From: JAUUZT01 sp964654015
Lineage (GTDB): Bacteria; Chloroflexota; Dehalococcoidia; GIF9; AB-539-J10
Assembly: GCA_964654015.1 (NCBI GenBank)
Contig: CAZZHQ010000004.1
Coordinates: 1-57,982, forward strand
Direction: 5' to 3'
Length of the DNA stretch: 57,982 bases
The notes below the pieces were generated by a model. The model searched no databases. It was given only the letters and a program-made list of their open reading frames with translations, and was not told the DNA's origin. How positions within the stretch are numbered: the stretch's first letter is position 1; each line of letters opens with the position of its first letter. The position numbers were made by a program, and so were the translations under genes. Below are positions 1-10,000 of this stretch, piece by piece.

Positions 1-8
1 CCTCGGCG

Positions 9-85
9 TGGCAGGGGCGGCAGGATTCGAACCCACGACCCGCGGTTTTGGAGACCGCTGCTCTACCGGACTGAGCTACACCCCT
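9..85 (-). tRNA. tRNA-Trp (anticodon CCA)
   Basis: Read on the minus strand this folds into a full cloverleaf. The acceptor stem AGGGGTG pairs with CGCCCCT, the T arm is GTGGGTTCGAATCC-like, and the anticodon stem GCGGT/ACCGC carries the loop CTCCAAA, giving anticodon CCA for tryptophan. The 3' CCA is encoded (positions 9-11). A tRNA-Trp is often followed by secE-nusG in bacteria; that would lie left of the window and cannot be seen. Confidence 0.95.
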
Positions 86-96
86 GAGTAACACGA

Positions 97-102
97 ATTA
101 TA
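97..102 (-). promoter_or_regulatory. Probable -10 box for tRNA-Trp
   Basis: A perfect TATAAT on the minus strand lies 11 bp before the tRNA 5' end, the distance expected for a start point at about position 90. No good -35 hexamer is seen 16-18 bp upstream, so the call rests on the -10 box alone. The rest of the 86-349 gap shows no gene; a putative mobA leader is in it but no riboswitch fold was recognised. Confidence 0.4.
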
Positions 103-349
103 GAGGAAATATACTGCAAAATCCAGTACTAATAGCAGTGTCACTTACTTTGCCTAGAGTATCATATGGTGCAATGGTGTAAAATGTATCTGATTAAGTC
201 AAGGATCTGGGCATCACCATACGCAGAGCAATAAAAAAGCCTTGCCCACGGCGAATGTTTTTTACGGACAGGCAAACAGCAAAGTGAATAGAAACACAGT
301 AAACTCATTAGCGGAAATTGAAATACTGGATATTACCAGAGCTCATTAG

Positions 350-979
350 ATGCTGACATCAATCATTCTGGCAGGAGGGAAAAGTTCCCGCCTTGGAAGG
401 TGCAAGCTATCGGAGTCTCTGAGTGGTAAAAGCCTGATCGAACACGTCATCGGACGACTCGAACCAATAAGCAACCATATCTTGATAGTGACCGCTGAGG
501 AGCAATCTAGATTTCTACTAACCAATAAAGCAGAAGTGGTCACTGATATATACCCTGGCAAAGGTCCTCTTGGTGGCATATACACCGGATTACTGGCTTC
601 AAAATCCCCTTACAGCCTTGTAGTAGGGTGCGACATGCCCTTTTTAAACATTAATCTGCTCCACTACATGGTAGACCAGATACAGGGATTCGATGCCGTA
701 GTCCCACGACTAGAAATGGATAAGATTGAACCCCTACACGCTATCTACTCAAGACGCTGCGCAGATATTATACAAACACAGTTAGAGCATGAACACCTGA
801 AGATAAGCCAAACTCTGGACATGTTACATGTTAGATATGTCCAGTGGGAGGAGTGTAACAGATTTGACCCACAGTTCCTGAGTTTCTTCAATATTAATTC
901 TCCATCCGACTTGAAACGGGCTACAAAGATCAATGAGGAAGGTGCCCTTAAAGTAACAACTTCTCTCAGGGCAAGATAA
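350..979 (+). CDS. mobA: Molybdenum cofactor guanylyltransferase MobA
   Basis: 209 residues, normal length for MobA, which transfers GMP from GTP to molybdopterin to make the bis-MGD cofactor in the cytoplasm. The N-terminal nucleotide-binding loop LAGGKSSRLG (residues about 8-17) and the later VVGCDMPFL metal/nucleotide motif (about 91-99) are both present. The ATG at 350 fits the start of the glycosyltransferase-like fold; its ribosome site is weak. The only enzyme in the window that would need this cofactor is the formate dehydrogenase alpha subunit at 19869-22559, so a supporting role for it is likely (inference). Confidence 0.88.
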   Translation: MLTSIILAGGKSSRLGRCKLSESLSGKSLIEHVIGRLEPISNHILIVTAEEQSRFLLTNKAEVVTDIYPGKGPLGGIYTGLLASKSPYSLVVGCDMPFLNINLLHYMVDQIQGFDAVVPRLEMDKIEPLHAIYSRRCADIIQTQLEHEHLKISQTLDMLHVRYVQWEECNRFDPQFLSFFNINSPSDLKRATKINEEGALKVTTSLRAR

Positions 980-1055
980 CATCTATCATTACTCATTTTT
1001 TCACATGTATTACATAGCAATGGCATAGAACTGACATTGAATTGAGACATTATGC

Positions 1056-1061
1056 TACACT
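1056..1061 (+). promoter_or_regulatory. Possible extended -10 promoter element
   Basis: TATGCTACACT holds an extended -10 (TGn then TACACT) 40 bp before the start of the flavoprotein gene at 1101. No strong -35 is at the usual distance. A similar TGCTACAATGCG element sits before the group 3b hydrogenase operon. Confidence 0.35.
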
Positions 1062-1100
1062 GCGCCGAGAACCTTATTAAATAAATAGGAGAAAAGAAAA

Positions 1101-2441
1101 ATGAAGAAAGCTGATGTAGTAGTTATAGGAGGAAGCGCAGCAGGTATTCCTGCCGCTATCACTGCCAGAAGACATTATCCGGGAAAAAGTATAATGCTGA
1201 TTAGAAAAGAGGAGCAGGTGCTTATTCCTTGTGGTATTCCTTATATCTTCGGTACCGTAGGATCAACCGATAAAAACTTGATACCTGATGCCTCACTGGA
1301 ACAGAATAACATAGAGCTTCTTATAGATGAAGTACAGGAACTACACCCTAAGGAAAAGAGTGTTCTAACTGTCAGCGGGGAGACTGTTACTTATGACAAA
1401 TTAATACTGGCGACTGGTGCTGATCCATTAGTCCTCCCCATTCCTGGAATAGACAAAAGAAATGTCTTCTCAGCAACAAAAGAGGTAGCTTATCTTAATT
1501 CTCTGCTTGACACTTTGACCGGTGTAAAAGACCTGGTTGTTCTGGGAGGCGGATTTATTGGTGTGGAATTTGCTGATGAGTGTAACAAGAACGGGGACAT
1601 TAACGTAACGATTGTAGAACTTCTCCCTCATTGCCTGATGCTCGCCTTTGAAGAAGACCTTTGTATCGAGGCAGAACAGGCACTTAAAAACAGAGGGGTG
1701 AATATCATTTGTGGAACCAGATTAGAAGAAATTTTAGGTGGTGATAAGATCACCGGCGTAAGACTTTCCAATGGCACAGAACTAAAAGCAGATGCCCTCA
1801 TTATAGGCGTTGGCGTTCGGCCAAACGCAACTCTCGCTGAAAAAGCAGGCCTTAAGACAGATCGAGGTGGTATTGTAGTAGACACGCATATGAGAACATC
1901 AGACCCGAGTATATTTGCCTGTGGTGATTGTGCTAGTAAGGTTTCCTTCTTTAATGGCCAACCATCAGGCCTCAAGTTGGCCTCCATTGCTACTACGGAG
2001 GCGCGTATTGCTGGTGCTAATCTTTTCTCTACAAGGCGAGTAAATACTGGAGTAATCGGCGTATTTGCTACAGCCATCGGTGACCTTGTATTAGGGACAG
2101 CCGGCCTAAGCGAAAAAACAGCCAAAGAAAATGGCTTTGAGATAGCTACTGGCCAGGCAGAATCACCGGACAGGCATCCTGGAGGAATGCCAGGTATGGC
2201 CAAAATGAAGGTAAAACTAATATTCAATAAAAATACCAGCGAGTTAATTGGTGGTTATGTAAGAGGCGGTTCAAGTGCGGGAGAACTCACCAATACAATT
2301 AGTGCCTGCATTCAAAAGAAAATGACTGCTGATGATATAGCTACCTTCCAGCTTGGTACCCATCCTGCTGTAACAGCCTCACCTATCGCCTATCAACTGG
2401 TGAATGCAGCGGAACTTGCCATTAAATCCATGTGTCAGTGA
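1101..2441 (+). CDS. CoA-disulfide reductase / NADH oxidase family flavoprotein
   Basis: 446 residues, a single-gene FAD- and NAD(P)H-binding pyridine nucleotide-disulfide oxidoreductase. Visible are the N-terminal FAD motif VVIGGSAAGIPAA (about 6-18), the redox-active Cys in IPCGIPY (about 42-48) as in CoA-disulfide reductases and NADH oxidases, the NAD motif VVLGGGFIGVEFADE, and the second FAD motif IFACGDCA, followed by a dimerisation domain. There is no C-terminal rhodanese domain. A ribosome site AGGAGA lies 9 bp before the ATG. Reduction of CoA disulfide, polysulfide or O2 are all possible in this family; which applies here is not decided by sequence. Confidence 0.85.
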   Translation: MKKADVVVIGGSAAGIPAAITARRHYPGKSIMLIRKEEQVLIPCGIPYIFGTVGSTDKNLIPDASLEQNNIELLIDEVQELHPKEKSVLTVSGETVTYDKLILATGADPLVLPIPGIDKRNVFSATKEVAYLNSLLDTLTGVKDLVVLGGGFIGVEFADECNKNGDINVTIVELLPHCLMLAFEEDLCIEAEQALKNRGVNIICGTRLEEILGGDKITGVRLSNGTELKADALIIGVGVRPNATLAEKAGLKTDRGGIVVDTHMRTSDPSIFACGDCASKVSFFNGQPSGLKLASIATTEARIAGANLFSTRRVNTGVIGVFATAIGDLVLGTAGLSEKTAKENGFEIATGQAESPDRHPGGMPGMAKMKVKLIFNKNTSELIGGYVRGGSSAGELTNTISACIQKKMTADDIATFQLGTHPAVTASPIAYQLVNAAELAIKSMCQ

Positions 2442-2474
2442 TTAGTCCTTATTAGTGAAAAGAGTTGTTATCTC

Positions 2475-2514
2475 GACAAGTATGTCAGTTCCTTTTAGAA
2501 CTGGCGTACTTGTC
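2475..2514. terminator. Hairpin between convergent genes
   Basis: A 17-bp stem (arms 2475-2491 and 2498-2514, two G-U pairs, 6-base loop) sits between the converging ends of the flavoprotein gene and the hydrogenase protease gene. It has no clear U tract on either strand, so it may be a bidirectional terminator or only a 3'-end stabilising hairpin. Confidence 0.55.
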
Positions 2515-2528
2515 TGTTAATGATGCTG

Positions 2529-3035
2529 CTAGGTAACACAGATAGAATCCTTGCTCGAAATAGTTCTCATCTCTGTGTGATCGAGCTCTTCCATGATAAG
2601 TCGTACTACTTGTGGCATGGCCTCCCTCATTTTCTTCGTCATCTTCTCGGTAACTCTAGTTACATCTTCTGCCTTTACCGCATATACAACAACTTCCTCT
2701 GGCATCTCACTGGGGAAAAGTTTTTTTCCAATTTCAAGGGTAGTTGCCAGATTAAAATGATGTGGAGACATAGCTGAACGCGACGGATCACCAATTCTCT
2801 CCGGTTTAAGCCTGTATATCTCTCCTACCTCCCCTTCTTCGGTCATGATTGCATCAACCACCACTAGTTTATCGTATCCGACAATTATCTCCAGTAAATT
2901 CAGACCATCTACACTGACATCTCTTACGTCAACATTCTCATCCTTAATCCGTGCATTAAGTTCCTGGGCCACACAAACACCTATCCCATCATCTCCCAGT
3001 ATTGAATTACCTATGCCTAGAATTAAGGTTCTCAC
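2529..3035 (-). CDS. [NiFe]-hydrogenase maturation protease
   Basis: 168 residues of the HyaD/HybD/HoxW family, which cuts the C-terminal tail of the large subunit after Ni insertion. The start LILGIGNSILGDDGIG is typical, and the Ni-sensing residues are seen as D16, D61 (VVVDAI) and H92 or H93 (SPHHF). The start is GTG, placed one base after the stop of the large subunit gene, with the ribosome site inside the upstream gene. It is the last gene of the hox operon, so its substrate is most likely the HoxH-like protein next door, which still carries a 24-residue tail. Confidence 0.9.
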   Translation of the reverse strand: MRTLILGIGNSILGDDGIGVCVAQELNARIKDENVDVRDVSVDGLNLLEIIVGYDKLVVVDAIMTEEGEVGEIYRLKPERIGDPSRSAMSPHHFNLATTLEIGKKLFPSEMPEEVVVYAVKAEDVTRVTEKMTKKMREAMPQVVRLIMEELDHTEMRTISSKDSICVT

Positions 3036-3036
3036 A

Positions 3037-4461
3037 TCAACCCCTCAGCACCTGGCGTACTGCCCCATTACTATCACAAATAGTTACTTCTAATGGCATA
3101 TGCCCCAGGGCATGTGTTGAGCATGAGAGGCAGGGGTCATAACATCGAATAGCAACCTCTATTCGATTAAGTATCCCCTCAGTAACATTCCCATCCTTGA
3201 TAAGATCTCTGGCTACTTCATAGGCAGCTCGATTCATCGCCATATTATTGTGTCCGGTAGCTACAATCAGATTAATCTTGCGTATTTTCCCACTCCTATC
3301 TACCCAGTAGTGATGAAAAAGAGTCCCTCTTGGAGCTTCAATTACCCCTATTCCTTCATCATTGATCTTACTGGAATTTGTCCATATTTCCTTTGAACAA
3401 ACAAGGTCGTTTTCCACAATTGCTTTTATAGTCTCGGCGGCATTGAGCATCTCAATCAATCGGGCATGATGATAATATAACGACCCCTGTACCATCCCAT
3501 TGTTACCGATGCTCCGAAATTCGTTAAATTCCCTATTGGCCAGTGGAGTAGTACACCCATCAGCTACATTAAGTCTTCCTAAAGGCCCCACACGATATAT
3601 ACCACCCGGGTATCCCAGTTTCTTATAGTAAGGGAACTTCAGATATGTCCAATCTTCAACTTTTTCTTCTATTATGGACAGATAATCTTCAGGCGACTTA
3701 TTGTCTTCCAGCGTGAATCCATTCTTATCCCTTAGTCTGAGCTTTCCATCGTAATATTCGACGTTTCCGCCGTCATCCACTAATCCAAGATAACCAGTTT
3801 GGAAACTGGCAAAGCTGGTAACTTCCTTGCTATGTTTAGCACTATACTCTTTGGCAAGATCGACAGCGAATTTACAATCCGTAATAATATCGTCTATCTG
3901 ACTTATGATTTCGTCGCGCTTATCAGGAGCGAGCGCTTTGCTCATCCCTCCGGGGATAGCAGCATTGGGATGAATCTTTTTATCCCCGAGCATCTCAATT
4001 ATTCTCTGACCAAAAGAGCGAAGCTTTACTCCTTTTTTAGCGATTTCAGGCATTTCTGCTATAACACCCATAATATTTCGTTTAGCCGGGTCAGCATCCA
4101 TGCCAAAGAGCAGGTCCGGACTGGCTAGATAGAAAAAATGAAGTGCATGAGACTGTACAAACTGAGCCATATGAATCAACCTGCGCAGTTTCTCCGCTGC
4201 CGGGGGTATCTTAACGCCCAGAATAGCATCTCCTGCTTTCGCTGATGCAAGGTGATGGCTTACCGGACAAATTCCACATATACGCTCAGTGATAACTGGC
4301 ATCTCCCAAAAGAGCCTTCCTTCGCAGAATTTCTCAAATCCTCTTACCTGGGTAATATGAAATCTAGCTCTATCAACATTACCATTATCATTAAGCTGTA
4401 TAGTTACTTTTCCATGTCCTTCAACACGAGTAACCGGTTCAATTACAATCTTTCTAGCCAT
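3037..4461 (-). CDS. hoxH: [NiFe]-hydrogenase large subunit (HoxH-like, group 3)
   Basis: 474 residues when begun at the ATG at 4461, which has a strong AGGAGG site; a longer reading to 4488 would overlap the previous gene and lacks this site. The Ni-binding motifs are complete: RICGIC (C62, C65) and DPCLSCSTH (C444, C447, H450). A 24-residue tail follows H450 and would be removed by the downstream protease. It binds the Ni-Fe(CN)2CO site and splits or makes H2. Together with the HoxY-like subunit it forms the hydrogenase part of the hoxEFUYH-type complex. Confidence 0.92.
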   Translation of the reverse strand: MARKIVIEPVTRVEGHGKVTIQLNDNGNVDRARFHITQVRGFEKFCEGRLFWEMPVITERICGICPVSHHLASAKAGDAILGVKIPPAAEKLRRLIHMAQFVQSHALHFFYLASPDLLFGMDADPAKRNIMGVIAEMPEIAKKGVKLRSFGQRIIEMLGDKKIHPNAAIPGGMSKALAPDKRDEIISQIDDIITDCKFAVDLAKEYSAKHSKEVTSFASFQTGYLGLVDDGGNVEYYDGKLRLRDKNGFTLEDNKSPEDYLSIIEEKVEDWTYLKFPYYKKLGYPGGIYRVGPLGRLNVADGCTTPLANREFNEFRSIGNNGMVQGSLYYHHARLIEMLNAAETIKAIVENDLVCSKEIWTNSSKINDEGIGVIEAPRGTLFHHYWVDRSGKIRKINLIVATGHNNMAMNRAAYEVARDLIKDGNVTEGILNRIEVAIRCYDPCLSCSTHALGHMPLEVTICDSNGAVRQVLRG

Positions 4462-4484
4462 TATTCCTCCTGTATTTTGAGACC

Positions 4485-5021
4485 TCAATCAAACCTCATC
4501 ATATCGCTTGGAAGTACCGGAATCCTCCCTGCTAGAAGCTCAGCCAGTGCATAGTGGATGGCTTTAGCGCTAGGAGGGCAACCAGGAACATAACAATCAA
4601 CCTTAACCACATGATTCACCGGCTTTACCTCTTGAAGCGATGGCAGGTCTTCTGAAACTGGAACCTTACTGCCTTCTGCGGTACTCTCTGTACTATAATA
4701 CCTTTGAAGAACATCTTTAGTATCAAATAGATTGCGCATACTATTTATACCTCCAAAACAGGCACAATCACCCAAGACCATAAGTATCTTGCAATTAGCA
4801 CGCATTTCTTTGGCTACCTCTTCATCGTGTGAATTACTAATTGATCCTTCAATAATTCCCACATCAACTGAAGTAATTTCCTTAATATCGGTGATTGGAC
4901 TGGCACCAAATTCCAGTACTTCGGCCAAATCAATTAGTTTTTCGTCCATGTCGAGAAGAGACATATGACATCCAGAGCAACAATCTAACCACGCTGTAGC
5001 GACTTTTACCTTTGCCACCAT
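4485..5021 (-). CDS. hoxY: [NiFe]-hydrogenase small subunit (HoxY-like)
   Basis: 178 residues, the short form of hydrogenase small subunit that carries just the proximal [4Fe-4S] cluster. Ligands are seen in DCCSGCH (about 13-19), in VLGDCACFGG (about 92-101) and in the PGCPPS motif (about 146-151). No Tat signal is present, so the complex is cytoplasmic. It lies between the HoxU-like and HoxH-like genes with gaps of 12 and 23 bp. A ribosome site AGGAGG lies 3-6 bp before the ATG/GTG pair at the start. Confidence 0.9.
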   Translation of the reverse strand: MVAKVKVATAWLDCCSGCHMSLLDMDEKLIDLAEVLEFGASPITDIKEITSVDVGIIEGSISNSHDEEVAKEMRANCKILMVLGDCACFGGINSMRNLFDTKDVLQRYYSTESTAEGSKVPVSEDLPSLQEVKPVNHVVKVDCYVPGCPPSAKAIHYALAELLAGRIPVLPSDMMRFD

Positions 5022-5033
5022 TAACCTCCTAAC

Positions 5034-7004
5034 TTATGATAGTTCGTGCCCCAATTCACGGGCAAGTTTCATCAGTATCTCTTTGTCTTGAAGTAACCCA
5101 TCCCCAGTTTGAAGTACCTGCTTTGATTTCAGGGTATGCCCATCCATGCTCACATATGTACCACCCCTTTCTGCCCATATCGGTGAGGGTACAACCAAGT
5201 CTGCTATAGCAGTAACTGGTGACTGATAACTTGCTTGCACTATCAGGGCCCCTATTCCTTTCAAACAACTCGACAATTCCTCGTTCATATTTATGTTATC
5301 ATCACCAAGAAGTAGATATAGTCCTTTTATTGTTTTGAATTCAATCCCCTTGGCTAACCCTGACTCCCAAGCACCCCGACTATTAGCATTGGGTTTCAGT
5401 GATATGACCCGTAGTTTGTCTCCAACTTGATTGCCTGTTATATCAGCCAATGTCAGGAGAGAGGTTACAAGCTCTGGCTCATTCCCCTGGAGTAAATCTG
5501 CTCCATAAATGATGACGCCGTGCTCTGCATTACCATAAATCTCCGCTGCTTTCTCCAAGCTCTCTTTATCTACGCCAGTAACTTCCGTCACCTCGTCTAT
5601 TTGGTACTGATCTAATTGTTGAATAAATCCTGTGCTTTTTTTCCCGGTTGCAACTAATCCTCTATCAGCAAGTATTTTCACCAGTCCATTGAGTAAATAT
5701 TTCTCGCTGCCAACATTTGGTTTAAGCCACAAGTCAGTCCGGAGAGGAAAGGCAGTCTGGGATGGGTCTATTACTATTAATTTAGCACCCCTCTGTTTTA
5801 TTGCCTTGCGGACAAAAGTACCAACAATGGGGTTAGTTTTTTCAGGGTCTCCCTCTACTACCATGATACAATCCGCCTTGAGTATTTCTTCAATAGAACA
5901 TTCGATACCCAGACCCCTTCCTTTCCCTGCGAACTGCTCTATACCTTGAATAATTGTCCGGGATATTTTACCATCCAGCGTATCAATCAAATTATTTCCT
6001 AATACCTCCTGAAATAGTTTACGGAATGAAGTAATTGTCTCACTGGGGAGCCTCGTTGAAATAATACCGGCAAAGTCCCCATTTGCCTCTACCATCTTTT
6101 CTATAATCACTTTAACTGCTTTATCTATGGTACACCTCTCCAATTTGCCTTCACTGTTTCGTATCATGGGAGAGGTAATCCTCGGTGGTGTTTGCCTAAG
6201 TAAATCAAAACGCCCCATTCTACATAAAGCAGCCTTGGGAGCCATTAGGTCCGGGGCCTCTATCCTCACTATGTTATTGTCTTTTACCAGCACATTCAAC
6301 TCACAGCCTACAGCGCAGGCAGGGCAGATGGCCGTTACCTGTTCGCATTCATCAGTTCTCCCTTTATATATGCTCAGTTTATTAAATATGGCGCCTGTTG
6401 GACATGCCTGGACACAGGCACCACATAAAAGGCATGATGACTCCCCCAACGGCTGTTCAAGATCAGCAGAAATCACTGTTTTCCAGCCCCGCTGAGAAAA
6501 ATCCAGTGTGCGGCTAGCCGCTACTTCATCACATGCTCTGATACACCGACCACAAAGGACACAGCGATTATGGTCAATTACCAGATACTCACTGATAGAG
6601 TCCACAGGTAAAGAAGGAAAAAGATGAGGATATCTTACATTATCCATCTGATAACGATAAGCCAGTTTCTGCAATTCGCAATCTCCGCTTTGTTCACAAA
6701 ACATGCAAAAGTGGTTACGCTCAGTAAAAATAAGTTCCAAGATTTGTCGCCGATATTTCTCCAGCTTTTCAGTGTCTGTTCTAACTACTAGGCCATCTCG
6801 AGCAGGGTATATACAGGAAGGAACAGGTCTCCTTTCTTTTTCAATTTCTACTACACATAGCCGACAAGCACCAACATCAATTAATCCATTAAGATGACAT
6901 AGTGTGGGAACGTCGATACCACTAGCCTGACATATCTCTAAAACAGTATCACCTTTCTTTCCTTTAACCTGCTTCCCGTTTATTGTTAAGGTTATTTCAC
7001 TCAT
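5034..7004 (-). CDS. hoxU: HoxU/NuoG-like iron-sulfur subunit with degenerate molybdopterin domain
   Basis: 656 residues. In order: a [2Fe-2S] ferredoxin domain (Cys in CHLNGLIDVGACRLC, about 37-51), the His/Cys cluster segment ending CEQSGDCELQ, two [4Fe-4S] ferredoxin motifs (CVLCGRCIRAC and CLLCGACVQACP), then CPACAVGCEL and a molybdopterin-oxidoreductase-like domain with no visible Mo-ligand Cys or Sec motif. Classical HoxU is about 240 residues, so this one is NuoG-like in size. It should wire electrons between the flavin subunit and HoxY. The ATG at 7004 has a GAGGAG site. Confidence 0.85.
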   Translation of the reverse strand: MSEITLTINGKQVKGKKGDTVLEICQASGIDVPTLCHLNGLIDVGACRLCVVEIEKERRPVPSCIYPARDGLVVRTDTEKLEKYRRQILELIFTERNHFCMFCEQSGDCELQKLAYRYQMDNVRYPHLFPSLPVDSISEYLVIDHNRCVLCGRCIRACDEVAASRTLDFSQRGWKTVISADLEQPLGESSCLLCGACVQACPTGAIFNKLSIYKGRTDECEQVTAICPACAVGCELNVLVKDNNIVRIEAPDLMAPKAALCRMGRFDLLRQTPPRITSPMIRNSEGKLERCTIDKAVKVIIEKMVEANGDFAGIISTRLPSETITSFRKLFQEVLGNNLIDTLDGKISRTIIQGIEQFAGKGRGLGIECSIEEILKADCIMVVEGDPEKTNPIVGTFVRKAIKQRGAKLIVIDPSQTAFPLRTDLWLKPNVGSEKYLLNGLVKILADRGLVATGKKSTGFIQQLDQYQIDEVTEVTGVDKESLEKAAEIYGNAEHGVIIYGADLLQGNEPELVTSLLTLADITGNQVGDKLRVISLKPNANSRGAWESGLAKGIEFKTIKGLYLLLGDDNINMNEELSSCLKGIGALIVQASYQSPVTAIADLVVPSPIWAERGGTYVSMDGHTLKSKQVLQTGDGLLQDKEILMKLARELGHELS

Positions 7005-7007
7005 TAC

Positions 7008-10000
7008 TTATTTCTCCTCAACCTCAAGATCACATCTAAGACATCTTGAAGCCTCTTCCCTGGCTTCTTCAGGACTATAAGTCGATCTAACCTCCACGAA
7101 GGACTTTTTCCTCCTGTTGATAGCAATTTCGGCAGCTCTGATCTTAGGCTTTACCCGTATTTCTTCATCATTTGGAGGCACAGAGGAAATCGCAATCGGC
7201 TCATATCCATTGCGCTCTACCAGGGCTGAAAGTTCTTTTCCGTCAAGGTATCTTCTTATAGAAGAGGCTGCTCGCTGTCCTGCAGCAATAGCTTCTATTA
7301 CTGTTTGTGGACCACTTACAATGTCACCTCCCGCAAAAACACCTTTTCTCTGGGTAGCCATTGTCCTCTTATCTACTACTATCAATCCACTTTTTCCCGT
7401 TTGGATTTCATCATTCTTGATAAATGATGTATCAGCTCTCTGCCCTATGGCCTCGATAACAACATCAATTTCTGTCACATTTTCCGAGCCCTCTATAATA
7501 TGAGGGGCCCTTCTCCCACTCTGGTCAAATTCCTTCAGTTCCATTCGGACACACTCAAGTCCAGTAACTCTTCCTGCTTCACCCAGAACTCTGACTGGGG
7601 TAGTTAGGAAGTGAATTTTTATTCCTTCTTCCTCAGCAGCTGTTATCTCTTCAGGTATAGCTGGCATATCTCTTCTCTCACGGCGATAAAACACATCCAC
7701 TTCTTTAGCGCCTTTTCTCAAAGCTACTCTGGCCGAATCAATAGCAGAGTTGCCACCGCCGATAACTGCTACCCTCTTACCTACCTGCACCTCTCTACCT
7801 AAATTAACTTCCTTTAAAAACTCGATAGAGTCATAGACCCCTTTGAGTTCTTCCCCTGGAACACCGATTTTTATTCCTTTATGGGCACCCGCTGCAATAA
7901 ACACAGCCTTATAGCCTTCTTTAAACAAGGTTTCGATATCGTCAACAGCAGTATTTAGCCTGATAGTAACACCAAGGCTTTCGATGTCCTTGATCTCTTT
8001 TTGTAGCATATCTTTGGGCAATCGATATTCAGGAATACCTACTGCAAGCATTCCACCAGCTACTGGAAGAGCTTCAAACACTGTAACAGGATAACCTTCT
8101 AGCGCCAGGTCCCATGATGCGGATAGTCCTGCCGGGCCAGCACCAATAATGGCCACTTTTTCCTTCCTCTTATCTTTTGCCTTGGGAATATACTTTACTC
8201 CCAGGTTATAAGCATATTCGGCAACAAACCTCTTGAGGTCTCTAATGGCTACAGCTTCTTCCGTCTGAGCTCGATTACACTTATACTCGCAAGGATGGTG
8301 GCACACTCTTCCACATATAGCAGGTAATGGATTTCGTTGTTTGATTAAGCAATAAGCCTCGATAAATTTCCCTTCCTTAATCAAACTGATATATCCAGGA
8401 ATATCCAGTTCAACAGGACAGCTATGCTGACAGGGAGACTTGAACAAGCCCTGGCAAACAGCAGCAGGGCATTTTTTATCTATGATATGGGCTTCATATT
8501 CTTCACGAAAATGTCTTAATGTGGTTAGGACCGGATTCGGACTGGTCTGTCCCAGTCCACATAACGAAGCAGAGGCAACCATCTCAGCCAGTTCATACAG
8601 GGTATCTAATTCTTCTAAAGTTGCTTTACCCTGACTGACCTTTTCAAGAAAATGTAGCATCTCAGGAATTCCTGCCCGGCAAGGTGTACATTTACCGCAG
8701 GACTCGTCTTTGGTGAATTCAAGAAAGAACTTCGCTACATCTACCATGCAATCATCCTCATCCATGACAACAACCCCACCAGAACCCATGATTGCCCCCA
8801 GTGCTGTAACCGATTCATAATCAATAGGTGTATTCAGGTGCTTTGCAGAGATAACACCTCCAGAAGGCCCACCCAGTTGAACTGCTTTAAACTTCTTCCC
8901 ATTGGGGATTCCTCCACCAATGTCAAATATAAGCGTTCCTAAAGATATACCTAATGGAACTTCCACCAGCCCCGTGTTATATACTTTACCCACCAGACAA
9001 AGAGTTTTTGTACCCTTACTTTTTTCCGTACCAACACCGGCAAACCAGTCTGCTCCTCTTAAAATAATTTGGGGTATATTTGACCATGTCTCCACATTGT
9101 TGATTGTGGTTGGCTTCCCGAAAAGCCCTCCACCCATATTCGCCGGGAAAGGAGGCCTCTGCCGGGGATTACCTCGTTTACCTTCGATCGAACCCAGTAG
9201 GGCTGTTTCCTCTCCACAAACAAACGCCCCTGCTCCAGGAAAGATATCAAGGTGAAAGTTAAAACCAGTACCTAAAATATTATCCCCTAGAAGCCCGTAT
9301 TCATGTGCCTGGGTAATAGCATGATTTAGTGTCTGTATAGCGAGGGGATACTCAGCTCGAACATAAGCATAACCATGATGAACATTTCCTATAGCGCAGG
9401 CTCCGATTATCATTCCTTCTATTATTGAATGAGGATTTCCTTCAAGTACGGAACGGTTCATATAAGCCCCAGGGTCACCTTCATCTCCATTACAGACCAC
9501 ATACTTCTCTTTACTGGCGGTATTACGAACAAATCCCCATTTTATAGCTGTAGGAAAACCAGCTCCTCCTCTTCCCCTCAAGCCTGCTCTTTTTACTTCA
9601 TCTACAATTTCGTCAGGTTTCATCTGTGTTAAGGCTTTGGCCAAAGCTTGATACCCACTTCTAGCAATATATTGATCAATATCCATGGGGTCAAGATCCT
9701 GGTTCCGCATTACCCTTATCTCTTGAAATTTAAACCAGGGAGAATTTAAATCAAGCATCAATTCGTTAACTACTTTTCCTTCAACAAGCTGCTCTTCAAT
9801 TACTCTATTAACTTTATCTTCATCAAGATCATAGTAGATAACCTTTTCTTTGCCAGGAACAAGGATCGTCACTACAGGCTCGTAGCCACAGAGCCCTATA
9901 CATCCTGCGCTTGACACAACGACATTTGGAATTTTACGTGACTCTACCTCTCTATTAAATACTTCAAAAAGCTTATTCGCTCCTGACGAGATACCACAGG

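Noticed and set aside
86..349. Possible molybdenum-cofactor riboswitch ahead of mobA
   Set aside because: Short complementary runs exist around 233-281, but no conserved core of the known motif could be recognised, and no long stem set was found.
1628..2227. Long minus-strand frame opposite the flavoprotein gene, and similar long antisense frames inside pnp, fdh and hox genes
   Set aside because: These are shadows: they lack ribosome sites and family motifs and lie wholly inside well-supported genes.
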